48,357 bases of DNA from Mucidula mucida (Eukaryota; Basidiomycota; Agaricomycetes; Agaricales; Physalacriaceae), in assembly GCA_015501055.1 (NCBI GenBank), contig JADNYV010000266.1, positions 1-48,357 of the forward strand, written 5' to 3'. The position numbers were made by a program, and so were the translations under genes. Shown here piece by piece: positions 10,558 through 22,728 of this stretch (position 1 is its first letter; each line of letters begins with the position of its first letter). The notes beneath the pieces were generated by a model that saw only the letters and a program-made list of their open reading frames with translations, was not told the origin of the DNA and did no database searches.

Positions 10558-11368
10558 AGCGGAACTCTTACAGACTATTGATGCACCGCTCTCTTTGTAC
10601 ATCGTCTAATTTGCTGTGTCATTACCTTGTTATGTTTGATTGTTGTTGTACGCATCTTATGTTGTGTAGTATCGGAATAATGTTTTCTTTGTGATCAGAG
10701 TCTGTCCATGTGCGACCGCTTCAGCATTCAAGCCTGATATCCCTCTTCTTTATACTTCCCAGGACTGGTCGTCAAACACAATGCTAACACTGCTCCTTCC
10801 TCTACTTTTCCATCCTCTTCTGGTTCGAAGGAGGCAAGTCCACTTCAAACTTCTGCATCTCAATCAGCGCCGCAATGTAGTTGACTTTCAAGGTCTGCGT
10901 ACGATCGGGACGCGGCTTAATCACGCATTCGAACGGATGTGGCGTGTAGTGAGTTCGCAGTCACTGTGAGAGTCGACCCATCACGCACTCTATACATTCG
11001 GTGGATTTGTCTTCAACGGTATGCGTCTGCCGAAGAGGGCTTCAATATTGAGATGGATAACGGTGTACACGCGGTTGAAGGGGAAGGCAGCGGTGCTGTA
11101 TATAAGTATTGGGGAGCTGCTGTGCCCGCGATGTCTCTCTGGAGATTGCTCTTCGTCTTGGAATTGATCTAGATGGGACCTTCAAACGTGGACGACAATG
11201 TGCGTTCCTCTCGCCAGATCCCATCATCACTTTTAACTCTGTTATGACAGCGAGTCCTCGCAAGGTTCTCAAGTCGTGTTTGTCTGTTGTGATGGATCAA
11301 ATACAAATCTCAAGTACTACAACCAAAATAATATACATGTGTTTGTGTTACAGAAACTTTATACTTGG
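10558..11368. other. Intergenic, no supported gene
   Basis: This stretch lies between gene C and the 3' end of the reductase, which converge on it. ORFs up to about 92 codons on both strands match nothing I know. The 3' UTRs of both genes are expected here. Confidence 0.5.
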
Positions 11369-14300
11369 TTAATCTGTCAAGACGTCTTTCCGTACGAGAA
11401 AACCAACACGCGTCCAATAACCCAACCACGCCGAAACATCCTCCGATGTTATGGGCTTTGCATGTCTCACATGCACAGAGGACGCCTTCGCCACCTCACA
11501 CTCTAGAAGCGGAATCCCGAATGCCTCGTATCCCTCGAACTCTTTTGCCAACCCAGCTCGGAAAAAGTCGAGTAACTTCAATGCCGGTACATCCTCTCCA
11601 TCCGCTTGTAACGACCTCGCCTCCAGCTTTGACAGCCAGTCGCCGTAAGGCACAAGCGGTAGATTCAGTCGTTCCCCAATGACTTCGAAGATCTCGCTCG
11701 ACATCCGAGGACGCGGGTGAACCAGATGTGCAGTGTCAATCTCTTCAATCGAATGACATAGCTCAAGAATTGCATTGGCGGCGACATCCAATGGTAACCA
11801 TGAACATTGCTAGCCAAAGCATCCTTCAGTATTCCGAAACGCAAGCAGAGGAAAAGAACTAACCCCATGAAACCGGGGCAAGCAACCCAACGAGATGCTT
11901 GACTTTACAATGGCCGGCACCCAATCCGACGGATTCCACCCCCCATTGACACCGCCCGCAATCTGCCCAACGCGCAATATCAGCGGCCGGAGACTCGTCT
12001 CCCTCGCCGCCCTATGCAGCATCTCTTCCCCAATCCATTTCGACTCGCTGTATCCTTGTCCGACGGCGATCTCGGGGTCATCAAGGCGTTTCTCGGGTAT
12101 TGATACGCCAGGTGGTACTCCTTCATACAGACGTGACGTGTTAGAAGCAATACAGAGGTTGGCAGATGAGAACACATACTTTGTAACACGCCAACTGAGC
12201 TGGTAAATATAAACCGAGGCCTTCGCGGCCGAGGAGACGTCAAAGCCAAGTCAACAAGCGTCCGCATAGCCTTGAGGATATTGTCGTACGATGACAGCGT
12301 CAGATTGAAGTCAACGCGCCATGCTATGTGAATGATATGAGTGACACTGTGGCGAATCTGTCATGCCCATCATCAGTGCCATCTAGGCGATACCATGAAG
12401 ATCGTCACCTCCCGTTCCAACGACGTATCCACGCCCAATCCGTCCTCCGTGATATCCGCCTCCAAGAGAACGACTTTGGACGAAGACGCGAGAGCACCAT
12501 CGTAGCCCTTGCTCTTGAATGCGTGTTTCTGCCTCTCCAGTAAACTCTTCCCTGATCCCTTGACCGGCCGATTTAAAGCATAGATCTTGCGAACCGAACT
12601 TGATTCGAGAAGCTTGGCAAGCGTGGCAGCACCAAGTCCACCAGTGGTCCCCGTCACAAGAACAACATCGCCCGAAGGGAAGAAGAATTTGACAGGCGAG
12701 TAAAAAGACACGGTGTTGTAGATGGAAGACAACACGCCAGCGGGCATTGGAATTGCAACGCGAGAAAATGAACCAGGAGATGCCAACTTGTCCAACATCG
12801 CAGTCATCGCTTGAACAGATTCCCGATAATTTCTGTGTGGACGTTCCGCCAAGAAGTCCGCTATGGACGATATACGTGGATGTTCATAGACAAAGTTAGT
12901 CCCTATCGACCGGGCTTTCGCTGGATCTCTATCGCGTAAAGCGTGAGTGATAGTGTTCCGTATCCAAGTAGCTTGTAAGCTGTCGTATCATCAACGTCGA
13001 TATTCATTGAGCAATCGAGTATGGGCCTACCTGTCACATCCGCATTCGAAAATATCGTCATCGTCCTTTGCCGGATGATGAAGGTTCTTGTTCACGATCG
13101 TTCTGACAAACGCTAGAGAAGCCTCCAATGTCCATACCAGCGGATGCTCCTCAACGATCTGTTCTTGCACGCTTTTGTACAAAGCCTCGATTTCTCTATC
13201 GTAATCTGCAAGGACGATGGAACGACGCGGTGCACCCTTCGCGTTGAATGAAAACGGCTTCGAGGGATCGGCAAAGATGATCATCTGGCAGTGAGACGAT
13301 TTAGGTGAGTAACGACAAGATCAAGACGAGTACTAACCTCCTTGAAGATTCTCGAATGGCTTGGAGCGAACTCGTTCATCTTCTCAATACTCGGCCAGAT
13401 CAGTGAGCGGTACTTGACAATGGATCCTTCATCGCCAACTTCGAACATGAACTGCGGCTTGAGCTGAATGAGGATTCCATTCTGGAATCGGCCCCGACCG
13501 AACATCAGCGCAGCAGCAACGTATGGATCCTGGTGCAAGATGACTTCTACACAAATTGTTAGGCATGTCCGTATCGTAAGTCCATAGGACTCTCACCCAG
13601 GGGAGTCGGATTAGTCTGAGGGGAAGTTGAGCAAGCTTGTTTGTAATGCGATTTGGATGCAAACCTTTTCACCCGTCGAAAGCGTAAGTTGATCATCCTT
13701 TCGGCCAATCAATTTCCAGCGGGCCTTTGACGTTGGATGCGGGATGAAGATGTCGTTAGTCGCATAGGCGTCCTCTTTGTCCCATCTCGTGTTCACAATG
13801 TGTATCTCAGTATACGGTTTCGACTAACAAACAAGTTCATGAATAGCTTAGACGGACCTTTACAAGAATGCTCACGATGACAATAAGCTCGAACGTTCCG
13901 TCCTCCTGAGGGGCAAACACGGTCGACAGTGCCGGGTTGATTGCGATATACTCCCAGTCCATACCCGGAGATTCTGCTCATAACCAATAGAACCGAAGCG
14001 TGTAGGGCGGGCAAGCATAGGCGTACCTGGGAAAAAACTGCACAACACGCCAGCTTCTGTGCTAAACGAAGATCAACATCAGTCTTCGAAACGTATCCAC
14101 GACAGAGATACGTACATGCCATAAAGACTATACAAAGTGCACCCCTCTTCAGCTAGGTAATGGCCCGTTGCTTTGCTCAAAGGAGCACCTCCAAAGACCT
14201 GTGCAGAATTTTAGGAAATGTACAAGCATTAATCGGTTGCCAAATGGCTTACAAGGCCTCCTTCTAATCTCTTGAGAAAGGTGACTTTCTGCAAGTCTTG

Positions 14301-15489
14301 ACCCCATATCTGTAGAGTATTCATGCGAAAGGTGTGGCAAACTTGACAAATCCCGTACCTCGAAGAATACTGGCGGCGCGAAAACATATGCAGGTCCGGT
14401 TGCGACTGCGCCCTCCCACACGTTATCGAAGGAAGGTACCGTCGCAGGCGATGACGGGGGGAAGACAGCCAATGTCAGACCTGTAGTTGCCTGACACGTA
14501 TGAGTTTATAGTCGACTCAAACTGAAGACCAAAGAACACACAATCCAGTTCATGAAATTGATCCCAATCCCATGATACATGGCGACACAGTGAGCGGCAA
14601 AGACTTTGCCGACGTGATTCCTCTTTCCGTACCCTGAAATATGTCAAGCTCAGCTGAACACAGAGTGGAAATGGGCGTACAGGGTGCCATAGCCGCTTGA
14701 CCACACGTTCTGTCGTTCCAATGAATAGGCTTGGGAAAGGAAGTTGAACCTAAATCAGAGTCGAGACCCATTCGTAAATTCATCTGGGCCGGGATAGCTC
14801 ACCAGACGAGTGGACGATAATTCTCGTCGCATCAAGGTCGTGGGGTCTCGGCGGCAATTGTAATTCCTCCGTACCGGTGTAGATATCCTCATACACCGGC
14901 ATTTTCGCTACGCGCGGTTTGTCTTCCTCATCCAATTCCAGCAGCTTCATCGACTCAACTAAAAGCTCACGCATCGCCGCATCGGCACTGACGAAGACGT
15001 GCGTAGGGCGCGCCGTCATGAGCAGGTGCGCTATAGCCGCCGGAGAATTTCTGGGATAGGCAGAAAGGGGATCCCACCCCGGAGCATGCCGATGAAAGTT
15101 GTGAAGAATGTGATCGTATCTACGAGTCAACATTTACGCATCAGTACATCTTACAGGTCCAATAAGAGCTAAAGCTTACCACTTGCGGCCAATACAGCGA
15201 CACACGGACGCACATGAGGACTGGCGCTGTGGTCATAGTTTGTTATGCGGGTAACAAACCAGCCAGCACGGTGCGCTGCTGGTACAAGTTCCGCAAATCG
15301 GATATGCACAAGGCCTGATCCATCGGGTTTCGCGTAGACGAAAACTGGGTGGGTAGGATTGTGGGCATAGTGGAAATCGTAAAGCTCGGGCACGCCTAGG
15401 GAACCATCAATAGGCGGAATCGTCCAACCGTTGGCGTGATGTAGATGAAGGTTCGGCGGAGGCGCGATGAAGGTAATGGGAGCAGACAT
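11369..15489 (-). CDS. Adenylate-forming reductase (A-T-R), one apparent frameshift
   Basis: This multi-exon gene of roughly 1,050 codons resembles fungal NRPS-like carboxylic acid reductases: a carboxylic acid is adenylated, loaded on a carrier arm and reduced with NADPH to the aldehyde. It starts MSAPITFIAPPP at 15489 (an in-frame ATG lies at 15510). Adenylation motifs: HSSGSTSFPKPI (spliced, about 14.79 kb), FGGAPLSKATGHYLAEEG, YGITEAGVL, GRKDDQLTLSTGEK. The carrier has ECGCDSLQAT with the phosphopantetheine Ser split by an intron at 12980-13030. The reductase has TGTTGGLGAA (12.63 kb), FTSS and YSESKWIGE (about 12.06 kb). The remaining exons splice in frame, including a 19-base exon at 13597-13615, but near 15.05-15.07 kb the frame shifts between DTITFFTTFIGMLRGG and YPRNSPAAIAHLL. 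This is either a real lesion or a base error. The substrate cannot be read from the sequence. Confidence 0.85.
13597..13615 (-). other. 19-base microexon of the reductase gene
   Basis: On the minus strand ...CCCCTCAG precedes ACTAATCCGACTCCCCTGG, which is followed by GTGAGA. Splicing joins TGEK to TNPTPLE and then to VILHQDP, restoring a conserved stretch. Introns of ordinary size lie on both sides. Confidence 0.65.
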
Positions 15490-16213
15490 GATGCAGGTGC
15501 CGGATCGCAAAGTGCTGTGACAGGTTATATATGGATAGCAGCCTGCAGCTGACGGTTGGCTTCCATGATCCCACTGTAAACCTTTTTCTCATCCATCGAG
15601 GTTTCGATCAGACTCATACTGATGAGTGATGGAAAGGCATGTAGGAGGGTGCCCGTTTGAGCACTGATACAGATATCCGGGGCTGATTGAATACGTATCA
15701 GCGGAAGACCTCCTCACGCTGAGATGCGTTTCCGGGAAGAGATAAACGCGCCGCCTCGCATCCAGGGTGAAAGGGATGTGATAGAACGCGGATGAGATAT
15801 GCCAATGGAGAAAAGGTCTTTAAACGAGACGGAAACGTGACGTGGCGGGCGCGTGAAGCGGTGGAAGTTGCCAGATCTCAAAGTGGGGACATATTCACAT
15901 GCACGATGTCAATCGCGAGAAGTCGATGGAATCTTGCTACAGTCTGTCAAGCAGAATAAATGTTCCGTCATGATGTGTTCCTAATGATCATATCGAGGAC
16001 ACGGTGAGAGAGGCGCAAAGGGTGGGTAGTGGTAGAGGGTCCTAAGGCGAGTACCGGGTTGCGCTGAGCGAGAATAACTGGTGGTGGGTGGTGTTTTAAA
16101 GTTCTAGGAAAATGGCGAATGGTGGGTTGATGGTGGCCGAAAATAACCAGTGCCGGCGGCCGGTTCATCCCGAAAGCGGTAAGATCGGCCCGCCCTGTTT
16201 CAGCAGAGCGAAC
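15490..16213. other. Intergenic, upstream of the reductase
   Basis: This is the presumed promoter region of the reductase. I see no gene. Short ORFs of up to about 66 codons match nothing known. Confidence 0.5.
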
Positions 16214-16750
16214 TCACCTACGAATCGGAAAAAGGACAGTCGTGATAGAAAACAACGGTACATAGATGTGATAGTACAGAAGCAAGATGGCAAACATCTG
16301 AGTCTGAAGATGCCATGAACCAACCCGATCGCCGATGGCGTGAGCTGCGTTCGAGTTGGTTCGAGCTTCAAGGCGGTATGATTTGTAAACATTGCCCCTC
16401 ACTGTCCTAACTGTTGTGCGTACTTTGTGTGCCCTTGTGATGAGACGAGCTTTGCGTACAAATATATCGTCACCACAGACGAACGCCGTCGTGTATATGG
16501 AGCCTAGCAGTAAGCTTTGGATGCGATAGAGAGAACAAACGTCTCCTTTCAGGAAGGCGATGAGCGCGGAATGATCCTCCTGCGGGATGACAAGATGGTA
16601 TTTCTCGGGCGATTTGAAGTAAACGGCTAGAACGTGAAGGGCGAGTGAGCGCAAACTCTCGGGCGAGGCAATGGTTGTGCAGCGGGACGTAGGAGAGATG
16701 GTGGTAGAGTTTGCAGAAGACGGTGAGCGGCGAGCGAAATGAAAAGACAT
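16214..16750 (-). pseudogene. Gene D: truncated chimeric GVPE-WH copy
   Basis: The first about 104 codons match module 1 of gene C (MSFHFARRSPSSANS; QEDHSALIAFLKGD; CSLYRIQSLLLGS). At about 16437 the homology jumps: the rest of the ORF is not family protein but a second copy of the sequence found upstream of genes C and D, read by chance in frame (GSWHLQTQMFAILLL). The GVPE-WH motif and everything after it is missing. This looks like the product of an unequal exchange between two copies of the 5' region. The ORF stays open, so a chimeric 178-residue product is possible, but a function is unlikely. Confidence 0.75.
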
Positions 16751-16751
16751 G

Positions 16752-16805
16752 CTAAGTTACACGCGACTATCAGTATATAGTCGACAGTATGCGAAAGGCG
16801 CTCAC
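16752..16805 (-). other. 5' UTR intron of gene D
   Basis: On the minus strand GTGAGC at 16805 and ...AACTTAG ending at 16752 bound a 54-base intron leaving one C before the ATG. It is homologous to the intron of gene C. Confidence 0.55.
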
Positions 16806-17040
16806 ATAGATATCAGAGCGAGAAAAGACTGTCGTGCTGGAAAACAAAGATAGATGTGATGGTGCAGAAGCAAGATGCCAAACCTTGACCAACCCAATCA
16901 TAAGAACCGGCCCGAGATTGCCGATGGCGCTGAGCTTGACGGCGATATAAACATGGCCCTTCATATAATGATGTTCCGGCTGTTGTGCGTACTCTGTGTG
17001 CCTTTGGTAGCATTCTCTATCTTTACTTATCCCTCGACTA
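16806..17040 (-). repeat. Upstream block shared by genes C and D
   Basis: This is the reverse complement match of about 9080-9319 and also of about 16214-16436 (within gene D). Shared landmarks are 'cgccatcggc', 'ggcatcttgcttctg' and 'tatcacatct'-type segments. It contains the presumed promoter of these genes. Confidence 0.6.
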
Positions 17041-17960
17041 AGACTTACAGTGGTCCCAGAACGGCCACGGCAAGTTGTCGGTGGCTCTCGGATGCTCTTC
17101 TAGAGAATCCCACCTGTAACTTCCAGTATACTCCCAAAAACCTACACGTATGTTTTGCTTCTTCTCTCTCCTGGCCCGCGATGCACACGGGCATTGGTAC
17201 CCTTTATATGGAACTGGATCCAGGAGCCTAGTACCGTCTGTTGAATCCGAAGCCTACGATTTAGCGCCGGACTCAGCACCTCCTTTTTTCCGCCGGCGCA
17301 TAGGGTACTTCCAGCGCTCTAGGTCTTCCGGAAAACACAAAGGCTAGATGATTGCCAAACTCTGCTCTATGCATATCAGAGAAAGAGAGACCAAAGGACT
17401 GGGCCCTCATGCTGAGAAAAGAGATTGGCGAGGCTTACATTGCCGAGCATAATGCAGCGAAAGCTTGGAAATTCCGTCTTTCCTCTGAGTCAAGTGCAAC
17501 CACATACTATCTAAACACTATCCAACTACCCACTATCAACAAACCATTCAACTACTATCCACTATCGACAAACCATCCAAATACTCCCCACTATCGCACT
17601 GACTCCTTTTTCTCGCATCACTTTTAGTATGTCTTCTAGTACTAAGCGGTTTTGTTGCAGCTTCCGTTTGACTGCCTTTTTGAATCAATACGTAGTCAAT
17701 GCGCATCCGATATCTACACCGCCAAAGTGCCTCCGGGTGTGATCGAGGTGGAAAGAAAAGGGCGGAGACAGGTGATGATCGGTCTGGATCTGATATGACT
17801 TCTGCCCGGAGTCCATATGGCTGCTGGCGATGTGGCTACCACACCTCTCTCTCTCCTCCCACCATGTTACCTCAAATGTGATGACAGGATGGTGTGAAAA
17901 CAGGTCGGCCATGGGTTTGCCATCCATCTCCCTTGTTGTCTCCGATATCTGCAGACCCTA
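17041..17960 (+). repeat. Dispersed repeat R1, central copy
   Basis: This matches the left-arm copy in reverse: 'gttctggga.cactgtaag' shared with 9.06 kb (read in reverse near 17.06 kb), 'atatcagagaaagagac' near 17.38 kb, 'ggcgaggcttacattgcc' near 17.43 kb, CACTATC repeats near 17.52-17.60 kb, and 'atgtcttctagtacta' near 17.63 kb. Near 17.69-17.76 kb a small inverted piece reads FHLDHTRRHFGGVDI on the minus strand, matching FHLDPTWRHFGGVRI on the plus strand near 25.85 kb, so a local inversion has occurred inside this copy. Confidence 0.6.
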
Positions 17961-17997
17961 TGATTTGTGTACTCTATAGAACATCTCATTTGTACTA

Positions 17998-20900
17998 CTA
18001 CAGCTCGCTGTCGCTAATATCGAGGACAAAATCTATGTCGTCAACTTCATTACCAGACCAATCATCCTCCTCGTCATCGGAACTACTGTCCTCTTCGCCA
18101 CTGTCGAAAATGGCGGCTCCTTTCCTCATCGCCGCCTGGACCTGTGCTGGCTTCAGTCGAATAACTAACCGAGTCCCAGATTGAGATGCTGCTGCTTTCT
18201 TTTTTTGTGCTTGTTTTGCTTTTGGTTGGCCGGCGGTATTGCCTTCTCCGCGCTTTCGTTTCCGAGTGCCTGCTGCTGCTTCTTTTGAGGCTTTCTTCAC
18301 GATGGCCGTTGCGCGTAATTGTGACGCAAGCTCTGAGTGAAACGCTTTGCGATCATCCACAATCGGAAGTGGTACGGTAAGTGATCTGGGAAGCGTCGCT
18401 CGTACGAGGTGCGCATTGTGAAAGGCATGCGTGTTGATAAAATAACGGTCCAATGGCTGGTGTTCGATAAAATTCTCGGTAACTTCAGAGTCTTGTTGCT
18501 CCTGTTTGCGCTTGCGCACTCCGGAAGCAGTACATTTTGCTGTCGTACAGTCGTGTTGGACATTAAACTTGAATTTTAGGTTCTGTCAACAGTCTGTCAT
18601 TCGTTCAGGATTGGTATTTGCCGCGACTCACCTTCGATGGCACAATGAGGTAAGTTTTCTCTCCATCACGACACATGAGGACTGGCATGCCAAACACCGG
18701 GTCGCGCTCTGACAAAACTTGGAAGAGTTCTAGCACCACGACTCCCTCATCTGTGTCGGGCGGAGGGGCAGCGAGTGTTAGAATGAATGAAATGTGTCCC
18801 AGAACGATGGGATTATTGGCCTGGAGTATGGTGAGTAATTATGTCCAACTCCCAATTAGATTCTCGACGTACATTGGGTAGAGGGGACTTGCAGAAAACC
18901 CAAGAGCTCTCAAAGCATTCTTCCAATGATTCAGATATTGCATATTTGCAGTAATGCCACTGTACGTCTGCATCGAACGAAGCATAATTCAATGCGCCGG
19001 CAGCCAAGGTCTCGGAAAGTCGAACCAATTTTCGGGACGTCTTCTTAGGAAGTGCCTTCAGTCGCACGCTCCCTTTGAAATCCCGGTCAGTCCACAAGAA
19101 ATCATTGCAAAGTCAAAACGCTAACCAATTAACAGTGCTGGCTTCTCAGTCCATCCGAGGAGTTTCCGAAGAACAGGTTGTTCGCACATGTATTGACGAA
19201 CACCGTCCCCCGCTCAAATCCATTCCCCTTTCTTGTCCTGCCACCAACCTCCGATCAGTTGGTGCTTCAGACCTTCCTGATCTGCGAGCTGGAGAGCAAT
19301 GTCGCGGCTCGGGGCAAGATGATTGGACAGTATCGAGCAGTAACGGAATACTGCATTAAAGCATTCGTAGATCTCCGTCGCGACTCCTACAAGTGGCCCG
19401 AAGGACGTGATATCATCTGGGATATGTGCGAGCAAATGCAGCTTGATTTTTGTGATCATCTTTGAGGGATCGAGTTTCGCAAAGGTGTTGAGCACATTCG
19501 CAACAGCAACTTTGATGTCCGCCTGTCATGGATTGCCGTTAGCAACTACATCGCGGGAAGGAATCTGTACACACCAAGTACTCCTGCAAGTTACGGATCT
19601 CGGGAAACCATAAGAGTGCCGACAGCTCTCCAACAGCTCTCCAGATTGAAAACTGCTCCTCCGAGACAATGCCGCGGACATGAAATATATTTGTCTGAGC
19701 AAGAATCTTGAACTGAGTACCAATTAGCGAACCCGCATACTGCATAATATAGTTGGCGCGGATTGCATGAATACTGAGACCATCAGTCTCTGTGGCTTGA
19801 AGACGGTGCGAATAGGTCAGCTTTTGCGTCGCCGAGAAGGAGGTATGAGTATTATGCCAAATGTACTTGATGATTCCGAGGAGAATTGTGTGTAAGATCT
19901 TGATGGGTGTGTCCTTGGTGGGATCAAAGCCTGTATTGAGCTGTGAGCATGGTATTTGCAGCTGGAGCAAAATGCTATACCGTCTGTTGTTAAAAATCCA
20001 CTATAAATCTTGTCTCGGTTATCCATTACCCATTGAATCAGGTCGGCCTTGATCTCCTCCGGTGTCTTAGTATTCTTGGGGTCACTTTTCGTAGCGTGGA
20101 ACCGAGAAATGAGGTCCTGAATCCAGTGCTGTGCATATGCATCTTTGATGCCCGTCGCGGACTGGGAGTCCTTCACGTGTTGAACGACACCGGAACAAGC
20201 GAGGTGAAGCTGCTTTTCGAGCTCACGGATGATCCCATCTTTCGAACGAGGAGTACTGGACTACAGGAGGATAAGCAATAAGCAACATTGGAAGACTGCC
20301 AATACCTCAAATAATGCATGGTAACCTTCGTCCTCCCGTTTCTCTGCTTGAGTACCACCAACCTCACACTTGCGGCATGGAAAGTTTCCTTTTGCGCCTA
20401 TACTTGCAGCGATCTCGCTCTACATCGGATTATTAGAGGGTTCAACCATGTTCTGGAGCAAAAACCGTGTTGTCTGTCCTGAGACTCCATCCCGTACTTT
20501 TACCGGTTCACGCTGTGTAGATCTGGTCATAAGTTAGGGATTAAAGCAATCAAAACAAGGAATCATAGCTTACTCAACAATCTCCTTAAACTTGCCGTAC
20601 TGCTCCGTTGTAGAGGCATGTGGGGACGAGGAGACAAAGTGAACATGAAACTCTTGTTGAAGAAGCTGCCGAGGGAGATTTCGATGTGTCATGTATACGT
20701 TCCAGTGTTTATTCCACTGCTTGGTTCGATTTCCAGAGACGTCATCACTAAAATACTCCACAAAGGAAGTATAAAGGGGATCTCCTTCGGCCAGTGCACG
20801 CTTTGGGTTAGGCATCTTCACGGAGAGGTCAGCACATGTGTTGGCCCATTTGGGCAGGCCGCCGTCATGCTCGAGGTCAAGATAGTTACGCGACAGTTCA

Positions 20901-22263
20901 GATGCCTTGATAAGCGTTGTAGACTCTTTATTGAGTACAGTTGTGAAGCCCTAGGAGAAGTCAGTGCTGTAGTACAATCATCTGAATGAAATACATACAC
21001 TGTCATTGATCTCAACAATCAATACGTCCGCATATACCTCTTGCAAGAAGGTCACCCAGCGCTTTGGTATGACATACCGACCATCCTCCATTTGAGCCAG
21101 TTCATTCACGTAGAAGTGAGCGCGTCGACCCTCGTACATCGGACTCAAGAGATCACAGTCCATATCCTTCCGCCATTTCTGGGCATGCCAGATTTCATGT
21201 ATCACCCCATCTTTGGGGATCTCTGAATAGACGCGGATATGTTTCCGCACCTCGGGTGATGCCCAATCCTGTGTATTTTGAGTCTCTCATAGATAAAATC
21301 ATCGATTCAACGTGACATACCTGCGCGATAAGGTGCCGGGGATCATTGATGTAAAAGACGTTCCCAAAATGAGACTTAGCTGGGATTGTTGGTATCCCAG
21401 ACCTGCTACGAATACTCTTCTGAATGTCGTGTAAATGGTCAAATGACGGGACATCCGGGGCCCCAAGTTCTCTCAGAATCCACAAGAATACACGCATTAA
21501 GGAGTTTGAGATTCGCAGTCACGGTAGATTGTCCAGAGTATCTAGTAAAAACATCTTGAATGGACTATTAGAATTTGGATTGGAAAAACTGTGTATGAAT
21601 GGCGACTTACCGTCTTGGAATCATATGGGTAGAACACCTCATTACGCGATGGAAGAGAAGACACGCTCGGTTCCAAAGTGGGAACTTCTGACCAAAATGG
21701 AACAAAGTCAGGTGCATGTTATCTTCAACGCAAACCATCATCAACGTACTTGCTGTCTCTAGGATTTCTGCAAACAGGGCATCTTCCTGGTCCTCTGTCG
21801 TCTCCAGTGGCTCTCCACTATGGAGACCCAGTGCATCTGCCATAGCGTGCATGTTCCATAAGCCATGATGTTCGAACTTGCGATCTAGGCGCTCGGACTG
21901 TGCATCCAAGATCTCATTGTTGGTCGGATGGAGGGTAAAGTCATCAACAGAAAACTTGTACGCGTCCAGTTGGTCCATATCAATACGCGCATTAACATGT
22001 GGTTCAGATCGTATGCGTGCATCGACAGCGGTTATGGCTGAAAGTTGCGAAGGTTGCTGCCGCTGTTGTCGCGCTTGCTCTCTCGCCGCATTTATGCGCT
22101 GCAGATTCTCGTATCTCTCTGCTGCAGCATGGTGTTGATTACCATTGACATGTGAAGTCGCACTGCTCCGGAGGATCCACGACTTAGCAGAAAGAGGAGG
22201 GAAAGGCTGAGTGTTTCCGTGACAGATTGTGCAAAGAACTTTGGAGTCTGTTGTGTCCTCCAC
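17998..22263 (-). CDS. Transposase-like protein, CMC/Plavaka type (probable)
   Basis: This long gene has about a dozen exons with short introns, and the exons I read splice in frame. It begins with a BED-like Cys/His segment ([13 protein letters not shown] ... [16 protein letters not shown]). Then come [101 protein letters not shown] and [20 protein letters not shown]. It ends in an acidic, Lys/Arg-rich tail. This order is typical of the large multi-copy proteins of Agaricomycetes assigned to CMC/Plavaka DNA transposons; I recognise the pattern but not a specific element. I did not find terminal inverted repeats. It could also be a domesticated derivative. Confidence 0.6.
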
Positions 22264-22728
22264 AAAGACTGAAGAGTTTACTTGTGTGAGTCTAAATTCT
22301 GTGTCAAGTTCTTCTCATTAACTCACAATTTGGCAGAGCTTTCTTAGGTTGCATTTTGTCAAGCAGTTCACGCGTCAGTCACAATCACGTGACCTCCGTG
22401 ACTTTTCGCGCAAGAACGCTGTTTTGCGCCTGCCTCTGCACCTGGATATAAGATACTCAGCTAGAGAGTGTATTCTGTATATATAAACATAATCTAGTAC
22501 TAGGTTTATCTTAGAACACACTCCTCCAAGCTCGGTGGTGCGAAGATTTGGTGAATTGAGGGGGAGACCCACATGATTCCGAGATCTCGAGACCTCGGGT
22601 TCGATTCTGCGATCGACCATTTCTCAAAATTCAACCTCGACCATCCGGCCTACCCTACACAGCCCAGCACGAATCGGGTGATAACAGGGGCCTCATTGCC
22701 ATTTTTTTCTTGCCTTTCAACCACCACC
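22264..22728. other. Intergenic between the transposase and gene G
   Basis: This is a divergent promoter region. Near 22556-22620 a segment contains GGGTTCGATTC, a good Pol III B-box, but the A-box and the cloverleaf are poor, so it is not called as a tRNA. No gene is seen. Confidence 0.45.

Noticed and set aside
22556..22622. Possible tRNA gene (GGGTTCGATTC B-box)
   Set aside because: The T-stem and acceptor stem do not pair and the A-box is poor. At most a remnant.
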